A stretch of DNA of 64,000 bases from Gavia stellata (taxonomy: Eukaryota; Chordata; Aves; Gaviiformes; Gaviidae): positions 41,149,095-41,213,094 of the forward strand of contig NC_082597.1 in assembly GCF_030936135.1 (NCBI RefSeq), read 5' to 3'. Shown here piece after piece: positions 12,326-23,289 of the stretch. The translations under genes and the position numbers were made by a program. A model generated the notes under the pieces. The model worked only from the letters and a program-made list of their open reading frames with translations, did not search any database and had not been told where the DNA came from. Numbering within the stretch: the first letter of the stretch is position 1; each line of letters starts with the position of its first letter.

Positions 12326-12923
12326 ACTTTCGAGGCGAGGGCTCCCTCCAGCCCTGGCTGCTGCTGAATCCGGCACCGCCTCCCCCTCCGGGCGGCCTCC
12401 CCGGAGGGTTGCCTCCCCGATCGCCGCTGCCTCGGCTCCTACCCCAGCGCCCGCCGCCCCTGTACGGCCGGCCTCGGAAGCGGAATCGGTCCAGGGCATT
12501 GTGGCTGCGCTCCCAGAAGGAGAGCCGGGGGCCCGTCTCGGAGTGCGACCCCGATGGCATCCGCGGCGCCGGCATGGGCGGCGGATGGGAGCGGAACGAG
12601 TCCTTGGGCCGGTACCCGCCGTGGCCGTGCAAGTGCCCCATTTCCGGCGGGGGCTGGTGCCGCGAGCGGGGGAAGCGTCGACCGGAGGAGGAGAGGGAGA
12701 TGCCCCCGCGGAGGCCGGGAGGCGGCCTGCGCCTCGAGTAGGGCCTGCTGCTGACGAGGCCGCCGCCGGGCTCGGAGCCACCGCCGCCGCCACAGGGCCC
12801 GAAGCCGTTGTTGTCATCGTCGCTGATTTCACCGTCTTCCAGCTCCCCTTCTTCCTTCGGAGAGAGCCCGCTAGGATCCAGCGCCGCCTCCGCGGGCGCG
12901 GCCGCCGCCTCCGCGGCCGCCAT
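12326..12923 (-). CDS. ZFC3H1: ZFC3H1 coding exon 1 with start codon (residues 1-199)
   Basis: ZFC3H1 is a large nuclear scaffold that, with the helicase MTR4 and PABPN1, forms the poly(A)-tail exosome targeting (PAXT) connection, which retains and degrades polyadenylated nuclear RNAs (established for the mammalian protein). The start is the ATG at 12,923-12,921, in a strong context (gccccATGgcgg), followed by an Ala-rich leader and then LSPKEEGELEDGEISDDDNN, nearly identical to the vertebrate N-terminus. EDGEI (residues 29-33) matches the ARS2-recognition motif known from RNA-decay factors. The rest is Gly/Pro/Arg/Ser-rich: FWERSHNALDRFRFRGRPYR at about 137-156, then an RGG-type stretch to about 183 and WREPSPRK at 192-199. 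The donor AAAGT|gtatcc leaves one base. An upstream in-frame extension lacks ATG and is not counted. A longer frame in another register is a CpG-island shadow. Confidence 0.96.
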
Positions 12924-13066
12924 GGGGCCCAGGCCAAGGGTCTCGGCAAGGCAGAGCGCGGCCCTCCCAGCCGCACGGGCGGTTTCGTTTCCTGCGCAGG
13001 GCGGCCCCACGCCTCGCCTCGCCCCCTCCCCGCCGCCCGCCCGGCTCAGCCCCGGCCCGCGCGAAC

Positions 13067-13076
13067 TCTCGCGAGA
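13067..13076. promoter_or_regulatory. TCTCGCGAGA palindrome (BANP/Kaiso-type element)
   Basis: A perfect 10-bp palindrome lies about 145 bp upstream of the ZFC3H1 ATG. This element is known to drive CpG-island housekeeping promoters through BANP and also to bind ZBTB33. The sequence match is exact; its use here is inferred. Confidence 0.7.
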
Positions 13077-13140
13077 CCGCGCCCCAGGCCCGCTTGCCCG
13101 GGAGGGAAGGGTGGTGCGTTACGTAAGGGAGCGTGGTGTA

Positions 13141-13158
13141 TCCTGGGTAATGTAGTTC
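13141..13158 (-). promoter_or_regulatory. ZNF143/SBS-like element
   Basis: On the minus strand the sequence reads AACTACATTACCCAGGA, close to the ACTACAATTCCCAGCATGC element bound by ZNF143. It lies about 220 bp upstream of the ZFC3H1 ATG. Confidence 0.5.
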
Positions 13159-13284
13159 CCAACGGGGGGCGAAGCCGTGTAAGGCAGGGGGCGGGGAAAG
13201 CCGGTGGCTCAGCCTATAGCGGGGCGGTGGCGGACGCCAATGGGGATTCGACCCGCCATGTTGGTAAAGGAGGCGAATGGGAAG

Positions 13285-13296
13285 GCCGCCATCTTG
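13285..13296 (+). promoter_or_regulatory. YY1-type motif GCCGCCATCTTG
   Basis: An exact match to the long YY1 motif lies at the upstream edge of the CpG island. In many promoters this motif sits at or just downstream of a start site and sets the direction of transcription, so it may mark a divergent plus-strand transcript. That is an inference. Confidence 0.55.
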
Positions 13297-13400
13297 TTGA
13301 AGAGAAGTGACTTGTCTGGAGAAGGAGGGTGCGAAACGATGTTGAGCGGCTGGATGGCGGCCGGCTGTGCTGCTCTCTACCACAAGAGTGTCAAGGGCAA

Positions 13401-14453
13401 CTTCCCTTAGCACCATCCGGGGCAGCACCAACCATGGCCCTTCTAGGGCACGGGTCCTCCTGGGTGCTCGTGGGTGCTTGTTCCTCCGAGCCACAGACCC
13501 TTTCTCCTTCGGTGGGGCCCATGTCCTGCCTCCCCCCAAACGGTGCACAGGCTTTGAAAGAAAGAAAAGCACCGGGTGTCCTGTCAGTGCCCAGCACCCT
13601 GGTAGGCATTGTTAACCCGCCAGGCTTCCCCCAGTAGCTAAACTGCTGTAAAAATTCTTGAGAGGGAAGTGTCTGGGAAGCTCTCCTGACCTGTAATTGC
13701 TTTGAAGTTCAGATTGGCCTTAATGGCTTCTGTGACAGGAATGAAAAGTAAGCATCGGAGAGGGTAAAGCAATTACATAAACTCCTTAAATAATTTGTTT
13801 TAATTTCACTTTTTTGTGTATTCTGGTGCTACCTCCTCTTATGTTCCAGGGACTGGGCCTCCTACCAGGGTGTTGTCAGGCGAGCAGTGATGGCTTGCTT
13901 GGGTAGAAGGAGAAACTTTATTTTAAATAAGCCTTTCAGCCTTTTTGAGTCAAATTGGTGTCTCCTGGAAAACTCACAAAACTTGACTTTTAAAATTTCT
14001 GGCATAGTCCCTGAGAATTTCTTTGTAATGATAATGCATGCTAAATGTCTGTGCAGACTTACCATGGTTCTAAAACCTGGAGAATGACTGCTGCCTTTTT
14101 GTGCTTTTCCTGAGGGTGAATTATGAAGAGGTGTTTTTTTCAGTGAATAATGTGCTACGAAAGCACAAGTACCAAAAATAAAATTCAGTATCATGTTACT
14201 ATTTATGTTTCTTCTTTGCCTTTCTCTCTAGGTTTTTTTTAGATCCAACAAGAACAAGAGAGTGTGAATGAAGGGTTAAATCACTGACGGTCCCTGGCTG
14301 AGACCCTACTGTGATACATAAAAGCTTTACTTGCATAGTTTTAGTTATTTGCTGAGCAGAGTTGATAATAGGATGTTTCAAGATGTGTAACTCCCTTCCT
14401 GACAAGATCAAATGGGCCTTGAGGTAGCTCGTTATGCCTCCTGAATATATCAT
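13401..14453. other. Intergenic, nothing recognised
   Basis: The edge of the CpG island fades into AT-rich sequence. The plus-strand frames at 13.2-13.6 kb show no THAP zinc-binding pattern or other family signature. Confidence 0.5.
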
Positions 14454-16499
<2,046 letters not shown>

Positions 16500-17166
16500 T
16501 GTCTGATAGTTGTTCGGGAGTGAAGTTCCAGACCATTGGAGGGGAGAAGTTCTCTAGATACCTTCCCATATTCTCGCACATGCCGTGACACCCATGACCA
16601 TACTCTCGTGGAACCTGGGTCATATTCCTAAATTGCTTGTTAACCTGAGACAAAACTCAAGCAATATTTCTAAGAAATACCAACAGAAGTATTGTAACTA
16701 CCCAAGGATGTGCAAGATACTGAGAAGTTATTGTAACGAGGGAGACAACATCACAGAAGAAGGTAGCAAGGGTGCCATTCTGTATTTCCTCCACAAAAAA
16801 ACACTCAGAGGAAGAAGTATAATTGTTAGTTGTCTCCATGAGATGGTACCCGAAGTACAGTAATGGCTTCAGTACTGAGACCAAATACCAGATTAAGCTC
16901 AAGATCAGTGTTTTAATAACGAATGTCCCAGGCAAAACATCACTAATCACTACAGAGCACAGCAAACTGAAAAAGCCAACACCAATCTTTAACAGGTACA
17001 GCAAAAAAAAAGAGCATGGTGCGGATCAAATAAACTAATGTCGAGAACAGTTATATCAATATTGTGACCTGTAACTTTTAACAGATAGAAATCCCTTCTA
17101 ATATGCTCTGTTGAATCTGTTATTATCTCAAACCCTTCAAGCCCCATGTTGGGCGCCAAAAAGGAC
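16500..17166 (-). mobile_element. Partial internal region of minus-strand ERV
   Basis: This directly follows the LTR at 17,167-17,756 on the minus strand, beginning with a primer-binding site. A minus-strand frame at 17,004-16,657 (115 codons, no recognised gag or pol motif) is strongly hydrophobic, with at least three membrane-like stretches and Asn-X-Ser/Thr sites. No 3' LTR follows toward lower coordinates, so the element appears truncated near 16,500 (boundary approximate). The frame could be a relic of an envelope-like or leader protein or chance; no homology is claimed. Confidence 0.5.
17141..17158 (-). other. Retroviral primer-binding site (tRNA-Lys1,2 type)
   Basis: On the minus strand it reads TGGCGCCCAACATGGGGC, which is 17 of 18 identical to the sequence complementary to the 3' end of tRNA-Lys1,2. 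It starts 8 bases after the LTR end, as expected for a 5' LTR junction. Confidence 0.75.
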
Positions 17167-17756
17167 TGTCGTGGTTTAAGCCCAGCTGGCAACTAAGCAC
17201 CACACAGCCCCTCGCTCACTAACCCCCTGCCCCAGTGGGATGGGGGAGAGAATCGGAAAAGTAAAAGTGAGAAAGCTTGTGGCTTGAGATAAGAACAGTT
17301 TAATAAGTGAAATGAAATAAAATAAAATAATAATAATAATAATTATAATAATAATAAAAATTGTAATGAAAAGGAACAACAACAAACCAGAAAGGCAAGT
17401 GATGCAAATGAAAACAATTGCTCACCACCCTCTGACCGACGCCCAGCCCAAGCAGCGGTCCCCTGGCCAGCTTTCCCCCTGGTTTATATGCTGAGCATGA
17501 TGTCATATGGTATGGAATATCCCTTTGGTCAGTTGGGGTCAGCTGTCCCGGCTGTATCCCCTCCCAACTTCTTGTGCACCCCCAGCCTACTCGCTGGTGG
17601 TGAGGAGCAGAAAAGGCCTTGACTCTGTGTAAGCACTGCTCAGCAGTAACTAAAACATCCCTGTGTATCAACACTGTTTTGGTCACAAATCCAAAACACA
17701 GCCCTATACTAGCTACTATGAAGAAAATTAACTCTATCCCAGCCAAAACCAGCACA
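17167..17756 (-). mobile_element. ERV LTR (minus strand), 590 bp
   Basis: On the minus strand it begins TGTGCTGGTTTTGGCTGGGA and ends TTTAAACCACGACA-like (plus strand tgtcgtggtttaagccc). It shares its whole plan with the LTR pair at 49.2-51.8 kb: 'cagcagtaactaaaac', 'tgacgtcat'-like, 'catataaa'-like and 'attaaac..tttatctcaa' regions are recognisable in reverse. TG...CA ends plus the adjoining primer-binding site show that it is a 5' LTR. An A/T-rich microsatellite has expanded within it (17,312-17,360). Confidence 0.88.
17312..17360. repeat. AAT/AAAT microsatellite within LTR
   Basis: AAAT units grade into AAT/AAT repeats. It lies within the minus-strand LTR and is absent from the related LTRs at 49-52 kb, so it grew after insertion. 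Confidence 0.75.
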
Positions 17757-17812
17757 AGATTTAATCTAGCCAAGTTTAAGCTGAATTCACTTTATATTCA
17801 ATTGAAACTTGG

Positions 17813-18373
17813 TGTATTTGGTCTGGCTGGGGTGGAGTTTCTTCATCGCAGCCCGTACGGTGCTGTATTTTGGGTTTGTGGCTACCAGTGTAGATAACAA
17901 ACCAGTGTTTTGGCTGTTGCTGAATCCTGCCTGCACAGCTTCAAGGCTCTGCTCTTCTTTCCTCTCTGCCCCTGCCCCCACGAGTATGCTGGGGGTGGGC
18001 AGGAGATGGGGAGGGGACACAGCCAGGACAAGTGACTCAAACCAGCCAAAGGGATATTCCAGTCCCTGTAACCTCGTGCTTGGCAATAAAAACCAGTAGA
18101 GGAAGAAGAAGGATGGTGGGGGAGTTGCCTTCCAAGCTGACCATTGCTGAAAGACTGGCTAGGTGTCAGTCTGCTTGTGGGAGGTGGCAAGTGATTCCCT
18201 TTGCGATGCTTGGGTTTTTTTCTCTTTACCACAGCTATTAAACTGGTTTTTATCTCAATCCATAAGTTTTCTCGCTTTTGTTCTTCCTCTTAACCCTACC
18301 ATCATGCTGGTGGGGGGAAGTGAGCAAGCGGCTGTGTGGGTGCTTAGCTGCTGGCAAGGGCCAACCAAGCACA
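17813..18373 (+). mobile_element. Diverged ERV LTR (plus strand), head to head
   Basis: It begins tgtatttggtctggctgggg and ends aaccaagcaca, the diverged equivalents of the TGTGCTGG... start and ...AAACCACGACA end of the neighbouring LTR family. In between it has 'gctgggggtgggcaggagatgggg', 'aagggatattccagtccctg', 'caataaaaacc', and 'attaaactggtttttatctcaa' blocks in the same order. It is more diverged than the minus-strand LTR 56 bp away and points the opposite way. No internal region or clear target duplication was seen, so it is probably an older solo LTR. Confidence 0.75.
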
Positions 18374-20459
18374 GCTGGATACGTAAACTATATGCCCAGT
18401 GTATATATGTGTTGCTGCTTAGTGCTTATTCATACTCACCGATTTTTCCCACCCAAACTTCTGACAGGTTGAACTGCAATATCTTTTATGAGAGTCTACA
18501 ATAAACCTTTCTGGAACTAAAAGACTTCAGTGCCTTTTGCTTGATTCTTTATTTGTTTGTTTTCTTCTTGGTATTCAAACAATTATAATTTTAAATACAA
18601 TGGACTCTAAATAATGAGGTTTTTTTTTTTCCTAATCAAGCAAACATGAAGTGGTTAAAAATTGAATGTGGGGAGATGGTGAGGACAAAGTATGTGACTG
18701 TGAAATGCTTCTTCATAGGTTCTGGGGGAGTCAAATGTTATGATGAAGGCATTCTACAGAAATAGTTGAACACTGTATAGATTGTATTTGAATTTCTGAG
18801 AATTATGTTCAGTTAATCCATAATTTGACACTATGCAAGTTACACAATTTCACATCACTTCGTTTTTCTGTTTCCTACCTGATTTCTTCTGGTTTTCATC
18901 TTTTTTTTTTTTTTTTTTAACAGAAACCTGTGTGAAATCTTCCTAAGAAGAAAGATGTTTATATCCAAGAAGGAACATCCAACTTCAAAATAAACATTAA
19001 GTGTAAACAAGTTCTTACTGAACACAGTTAATGCCTTCAAAAGACATGTGAAAGTAAAAAGAAGTAAAAATTAGAGGACATAGTAAGATTGATAAAAAGA
19101 ATGAAGAATCACATTCTAACAGCAGGCAGAACTGCACAATGATAAATTGAAATACTTGCCTCATCAGAAGCTTAAAATCAAATAATACTTCACCAAGAGA
19201 TATATCTGAGCAAATTATATTAAATGCCTTAAGGAGTCTTCCCTTGGATGAGTTAAAAATACAAGATAAAAATATGATATGTTTATGAGATTAAAATGAG
19301 ATCTTTTGCAGAAGACTATTTAGAAAAGCTTTTAAAATCAAAAAGTAGTCTGCAATCTTTACTTTGGTAATTATGCTGAGTTAATGTTAAAATAGGAATC
19401 AGTCACATTGATACGTTCTCAGACATTCACTCAGTGATGAGAAAAATCTCCTTTTTGTGGCTGTTTAATTATTCAGTACCTTTCAGTTACTAATGAAGAC
19501 TTCTTTAAAATCTGGAAGATGTTAAACTGTGATTTTAGGTTCTCACCACAGGTAATAATAGTGTCTGATGTAAGAGCTGGTTCTGTGAGTTCAGTCTTTC
19601 CCACAGTGCATACAAGAAGCTTTTTTCTTTTGGAAGAGGCTTTATTTTTAGGAACATAAAATAATCACTGCAGATAACTTCAGATGGAACACACTTACTC
19701 AAGTAGCAGTTAACTTCCTCATGTTAGATGTTGCTAAAAAGAATGACAGTTTCCGCTACGGAACCTCAGCACCCTTTCCTTTATCCCCTGAGATCTACAG
19801 CCGAGGATCCTGTATTGGTACTTGAGACTCTACACAAGCCTCTCTGTAAGGACTCATAGAAATGAATGGCACATTGAGGAGAAGTAAGCAAGCAAGGTCA
19901 GAAACTGAACCATTGAACTCGTGCCCTCTTTAAGGCAAAGAAAACTGTAGGCTTTTTCTGTTGAGTTTGTATTGTACTTGAAGCTTGCACTTGTATTGTA
20001 CTTGTACTGGTACCTCTAGCCCAAGATTAACCCCAAAGACTGTGGTGAGTGTGTAATTCTTTTTTTGCCTTTTGATGGGATGATTAGTGTTCCCTAATTC
20101 TTCAAATTTTGTACATGGTTGATCAAAATAAAGAACTAGAAATATATGGGAGTGTTTTCCTTTCATTTCCCATTCTACCATATGCATGTATTTTTACTAA
20201 TCAAAAACATCTTGTAGTTTAATTCCTCTTCAGATAAAAGATTAAGAGAGTCATTTATAGTATGTGGATGCTACAGCCAGTTTCATGTTAGAGACATTTA
20301 ACAGATCAAATGTCTGTGGTCATTTTTTACCCTTTAATAGGTATGCAAGTACATACGTAGATGATTAAGTGCAACAATTTCCATTATTTTGGTATTTTCA
20401 TGTTTTTCCTAAATGCTTTTTAAATACTTCAAATATTCATTAAAACAGAAAATCTGAAA
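18374..20459. other. Intergenic AT-rich sequence
   Basis: Nothing was recognised apart from homopolymer T tracts (e.g. 18,900-18,918) and a short near-duplicated 'cttgtattgtacttg' motif at about 19,965-20,005. If the class I element to the right ever had a 3' LTR, it should lie here, but no LTR-like ends were identified. Confidence 0.45.
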
Positions 20460-20699
20460 CTAAGGGCTCAAATTAGCATGGTTTACAATAATATAAGCAA
20501 TTGTACCTTTTGTATTTGACAGGTAATGACTGCCATGGGTTGGGTCACACACAGAACATTGGAAGGAGAAAGAACAGAAAAAAATAAACCTCACATTAAC
20601 ATCACATGAGACTTTTTTTTTTTTTTGCTGGCCCTTATGAGCCAGCATAAAGTCAGGTGTTAACCTGTTTTGAAGGGGGACTGCACCAATAGTGGTCAT
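20460..20699 (-). pseudogene. Relic of retroviral envelope TM region
   Basis: The minus-strand frame starts with the motif PLQNRLTPDFMLAHKG, which follows the LQNR..LD.L.A..G pattern of gammaretroviral transmembrane envelope proteins (the heptad region before the CX6CC motif). A poly-A slip and loss of the expected cysteine motif follow. It lies downstream (minus strand) of integrase and surface-envelope relics in the expected order. It is broken and not predicted to make a protein. Confidence 0.55.
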
Positions 20700-20835
20700 T
20701 TCAGTCGTAATTTGGTAAGAAGAATCTGCAGTGTTATTACCAATTTGCTAATAATTTTTTAATAGTTCTTGCCACCTCATACATGGGAAGAATAATAGTC
20801 CCATATTTTTCAGGCTCTGAGATAGCTTGCCTTTT

Positions 20836-21162
20836 CTAAGAATATTCAGAGGGGAGAGACAACAAGTCTTTAACAGCTGGGGTTATGTACCCGATATAAC
20901 ATGATCCAAACCAGTCCCATGGGAGCCACAGATATGCTAATACACCACGAATGAAACAGGCTCTCAGAGAAGTATGTATAGAAGGTGATGTCAACTCACA
21001 GTTTTGTAAGTTATCTAATAAACGTGTATTATCATTCTGACAATTAATAGTTTGGGTACAATTACTCTGTTTCATGTAGCATGTTGCATTTGCTTTCAAG
21101 TAAGAAGTGCTCCCAGGGGCAACTAATCCTACGTGGTGGGTAGGAGTTGGAGCTTCATGCAC
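20836..21162 (-). pseudogene. Relic of retroviral envelope surface region
   Basis: A 108-codon minus-strand fragment carries several Cys residues, Asn-X-Ser/Thr sites, and a WFGSCYIGYITP block that resembles the W.GSCYLG...P pattern near the C-terminal part of gammaretroviral-type surface envelope. It sits between the integrase relic and the TM relic in correct order. There is no intact signal peptide or cleavage site in frame. Confidence 0.55.
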
Positions 21163-21430
21163 ACCTGTATTAGATCATCTTGGATCAGTTCCCATTTATT
21201 GTCAGTGGGGATGATCTTGGACAAGGAATTTCTGTCCTCTGGGGGTTCCGGACTGGTCTTTTTACTGATGAATTCCATGCTATAGGAAGCATGGTGACAC
21301 CTTCACTAGAGTGATGAAGGATATGGGAAAAGACCCAACATTTTGAAACATAAAAGTCATATGAAACATATATATATGAAACATACATAAGCATAATGGT
21401 AGGCCAACTGAAGAAAGGTATTTTAATAGT

Positions 21431-21832
21431 TTATGTGATGATATAAAGACTTTCAACTCTTGGAGCATAGGGCATCTTTATGGGTTCCATTCTGTTGATC
21501 TTGAGTCGTCTGTGTGTTACCTCAGTGTAGACCCAAGTCTCCAGATTCCCAAGAGTGGCACGTTCAGAGAAGGGTTCTGGAAGGGCTTCTTTTACCCGTG
21601 AGTGAATAGTCCTCACACATTTCATTAAAGCCTTGCAATAATTCAACATATCATCAGTCATGTGTAGCGGGGATCTATGAGGTGGCTTCCGTGTGGTATG
21701 CAGTAACCTTACGGGTTTACTCATTACAATTTCATACAGGGATAGTGCGTGGTTTTTATTCACAGTGCTCTTGATGTGTATTAGGGCCAATGGTAAAGTG
21801 TTTGGCCATTTAAGGCCAGTTTCTTCACACAT
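21431..21832 (-). pseudogene. Relic of retroviral integrase C-terminal part
   Basis: The minus-strand frame contains WPNTLPLALIHIKST and SLYEIVMSKPVR, corresponding to the W...LPL.L..IR.T....G.TPYEI..G.P pattern that follows the integrase catalytic core in gammaretroviruses. It is in a different frame from the integrase core fragment just upstream (minus strand), so at least one frameshift separates them. Confidence 0.7.
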
Positions 21833-21910
21833 TTTGGCCAGGCTAGTTTTAAAACAAAATTCTTCCTTTCAACAGCTCCACAGCGTAAATGCTGTTGGAT
21901 TCCTAAGGCT

Positions 21911-22537
21911 TTACCGACCACCTGGACACCTGGACAACTTGTCCTGTGAAATGAGTCCCCTGCTTGCTGTGTAGTACAAGGGATATTCCAAAACAAGGCG
22001 TTCTCTGAAGAGTTTCTTGGTGACAGTAGTAGCATCTGCATGTCTCCATGGGTAGACCTCTACCCATCCTGAGAACATGATTATGATTACCAGAATGGAT
22101 TTGTAGTTACAGCATTTGGGCATCTGTATAAAATCCATTTGTAAATTTACAAAGGAACCCCATGGTTTTGGGCGTGCTGCAACTTTGGTTTTGACCCTTT
22201 GTCTGATGTTAGGAACCAAACAAACAGGACAAGTGCTGCAATATTGTTGTGCTCTTACATAGAAATTTGGAGCCAACCAATCTCGTTGTACTGCTGCAAT
22301 CGCCCCCCATTTGCCAGTGAGAGCCGCCAGCTGGGTCACACCAGCAAGGTAAGGGAGGAGAACCTGAGGTGCAACGAGGTGGCCATCCGGGGAGCGCCAC
22401 AAGGAATTGAGGTGTAACTGGCAGCCCTGGCGCAGCCAGACAGCGTTTTCCTCTCCCAGGGCTGGGTCCTGTAAAGTAAGACAGTTCTGAAAGAGAAGTA
22501 GGCGGGGACTGCTCTGTGGAAAGGCTGCTGAGAGCAT
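21911..22537 (-). pseudogene. Relic of retroviral integrase core
   Basis: This is a 208-codon minus-strand frame. It shows the CSTCPVC pair of the zinc-binding domain (the two partner His residues appear lost), then WGSFVNLQMDFIQMP with the first catalytic Asp, and FSGWVEVYP as in the gammaretroviral integrase core. The D-(35)-E downstream part is lost by frameshift. The family and order place it in a class I endogenous retrovirus, minus strand. It is inactive. Confidence 0.78.
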
Positions 22538-22864
22538 GTTTAGGAGTGTGTCGGCCAGAAAGGCCCACTGTCCTTGCTGATTGATCAGTTAAGGCATTTT
22601 CTTGTGTGGTATCATCATGAGGGAAAACATGAGTTTAGCATTTTACTGTTGCTAAAAGAGAGGGTAATAGTAACACCAGCAGACGAGCTTCAACATAGCA
22701 GTTGTTTCGGAGTGCCAGACTGTGTTAAGAAGCTGAGTTGTGTTTCAAGTTGCCCACAGTTGTGCACAACCCCAAAGGCATATGGGGAATTGGTATAAAC
22801 AGTGGCTGATTGCCCTTGTGCAAGTACAGAGGCATGAGTCAGGACAAGTGCAATTTGTTGGGAA

Positions 22865-23281
22865 TTAATAAGCTTCTAGACCATTGGTGGAAGTACAGAC
22901 AGCGCACCCTGCAGCTGGATGCCCAGTGGAGCCATGGGGACAGGACCCATCTACAAAAAAGATTATGTCTGGCTTCTGTAGGGGAACATCTCCGAGGTCA
23001 TGGAGGGGTGGCAGAGGTTGTTCTGTGACAGAAAGACAGTCATGGCGGTCTCCATCAGCAAGGGCAGGATGTAATGCTGCAGGGTTAAGGGCAGGGTTAA
23101 GGACAGAACAGCAAGAGAAATGTTGGCTGCTGACAGGAGTTGGTTTTGTTGGAAAATGTCTTTGTGCGAGTTGGAAATATGATGGGTTTTCCCTTTTAAA
23201 AGGAAAGCTGCAACAGGGTGGGGAACAGCAACAGTTAGTGGGTGACCCAGGACCAAAGAATCCATGGGTTTTTTCAATCAA
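22865..23281 (-). pseudogene. Relic of retroviral RNase H region of pol
   Basis: The minus-strand frame has an LNPA...HDCL..T.QPLPPL block followed by DIIFFVDGSCP, matching the connection-to-RNase H passage of gammaretroviral pol (LNPATLL...D...DGSS). The first RNase H Asp is present, but the rest of the domain is lost. It precedes the integrase relic on the minus strand. Neither the reverse-transcriptase core nor gag was recognised upstream (above 23.3 kb), so the copy seems 5'-truncated. Confidence 0.7.
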
Positions 23282-23289
23282 AAAACCAG

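Larger units (their letters stand above)
12230..13400. promoter_or_regulatory. ZFC3H1: CpG island promoter of ZFC3H1
   Basis: GC content and CpG density rise sharply over about 1.1 kb covering exon 1 and its upstream side, against AT-rich flanks. There is no TATA box near the start codon. Upstream (above 12,923) the island holds a TCTCGCGAGA palindrome, GC boxes, a CCAAT pentamer at 13,237-13,241, and ZNF143-like and YY1-like sites. Such a composition is typical of constitutively active, TATA-less, often bidirectional promoters. In mammals the divergent partner is THAP2; no coding exon of it is recognisable on the plus strand here. Confidence 0.8.

Noticed and set aside
12188-13572. Several long frames of 200-270 codons on both strands through the ZFC3H1 CpG island
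   Set aside because: GC-rich sequence lacks stop codons by composition. Only the frame starting at 12,923 (-) has the conserved ZFC3H1 N-terminus, a matching donor and correct phase.
17300-18504. Frames of 60-157 codons across the 17-18 kb LTRs
   Set aside because: They lie within LTRs, on both strands, and have no domain; LTRs of this family are non-coding.
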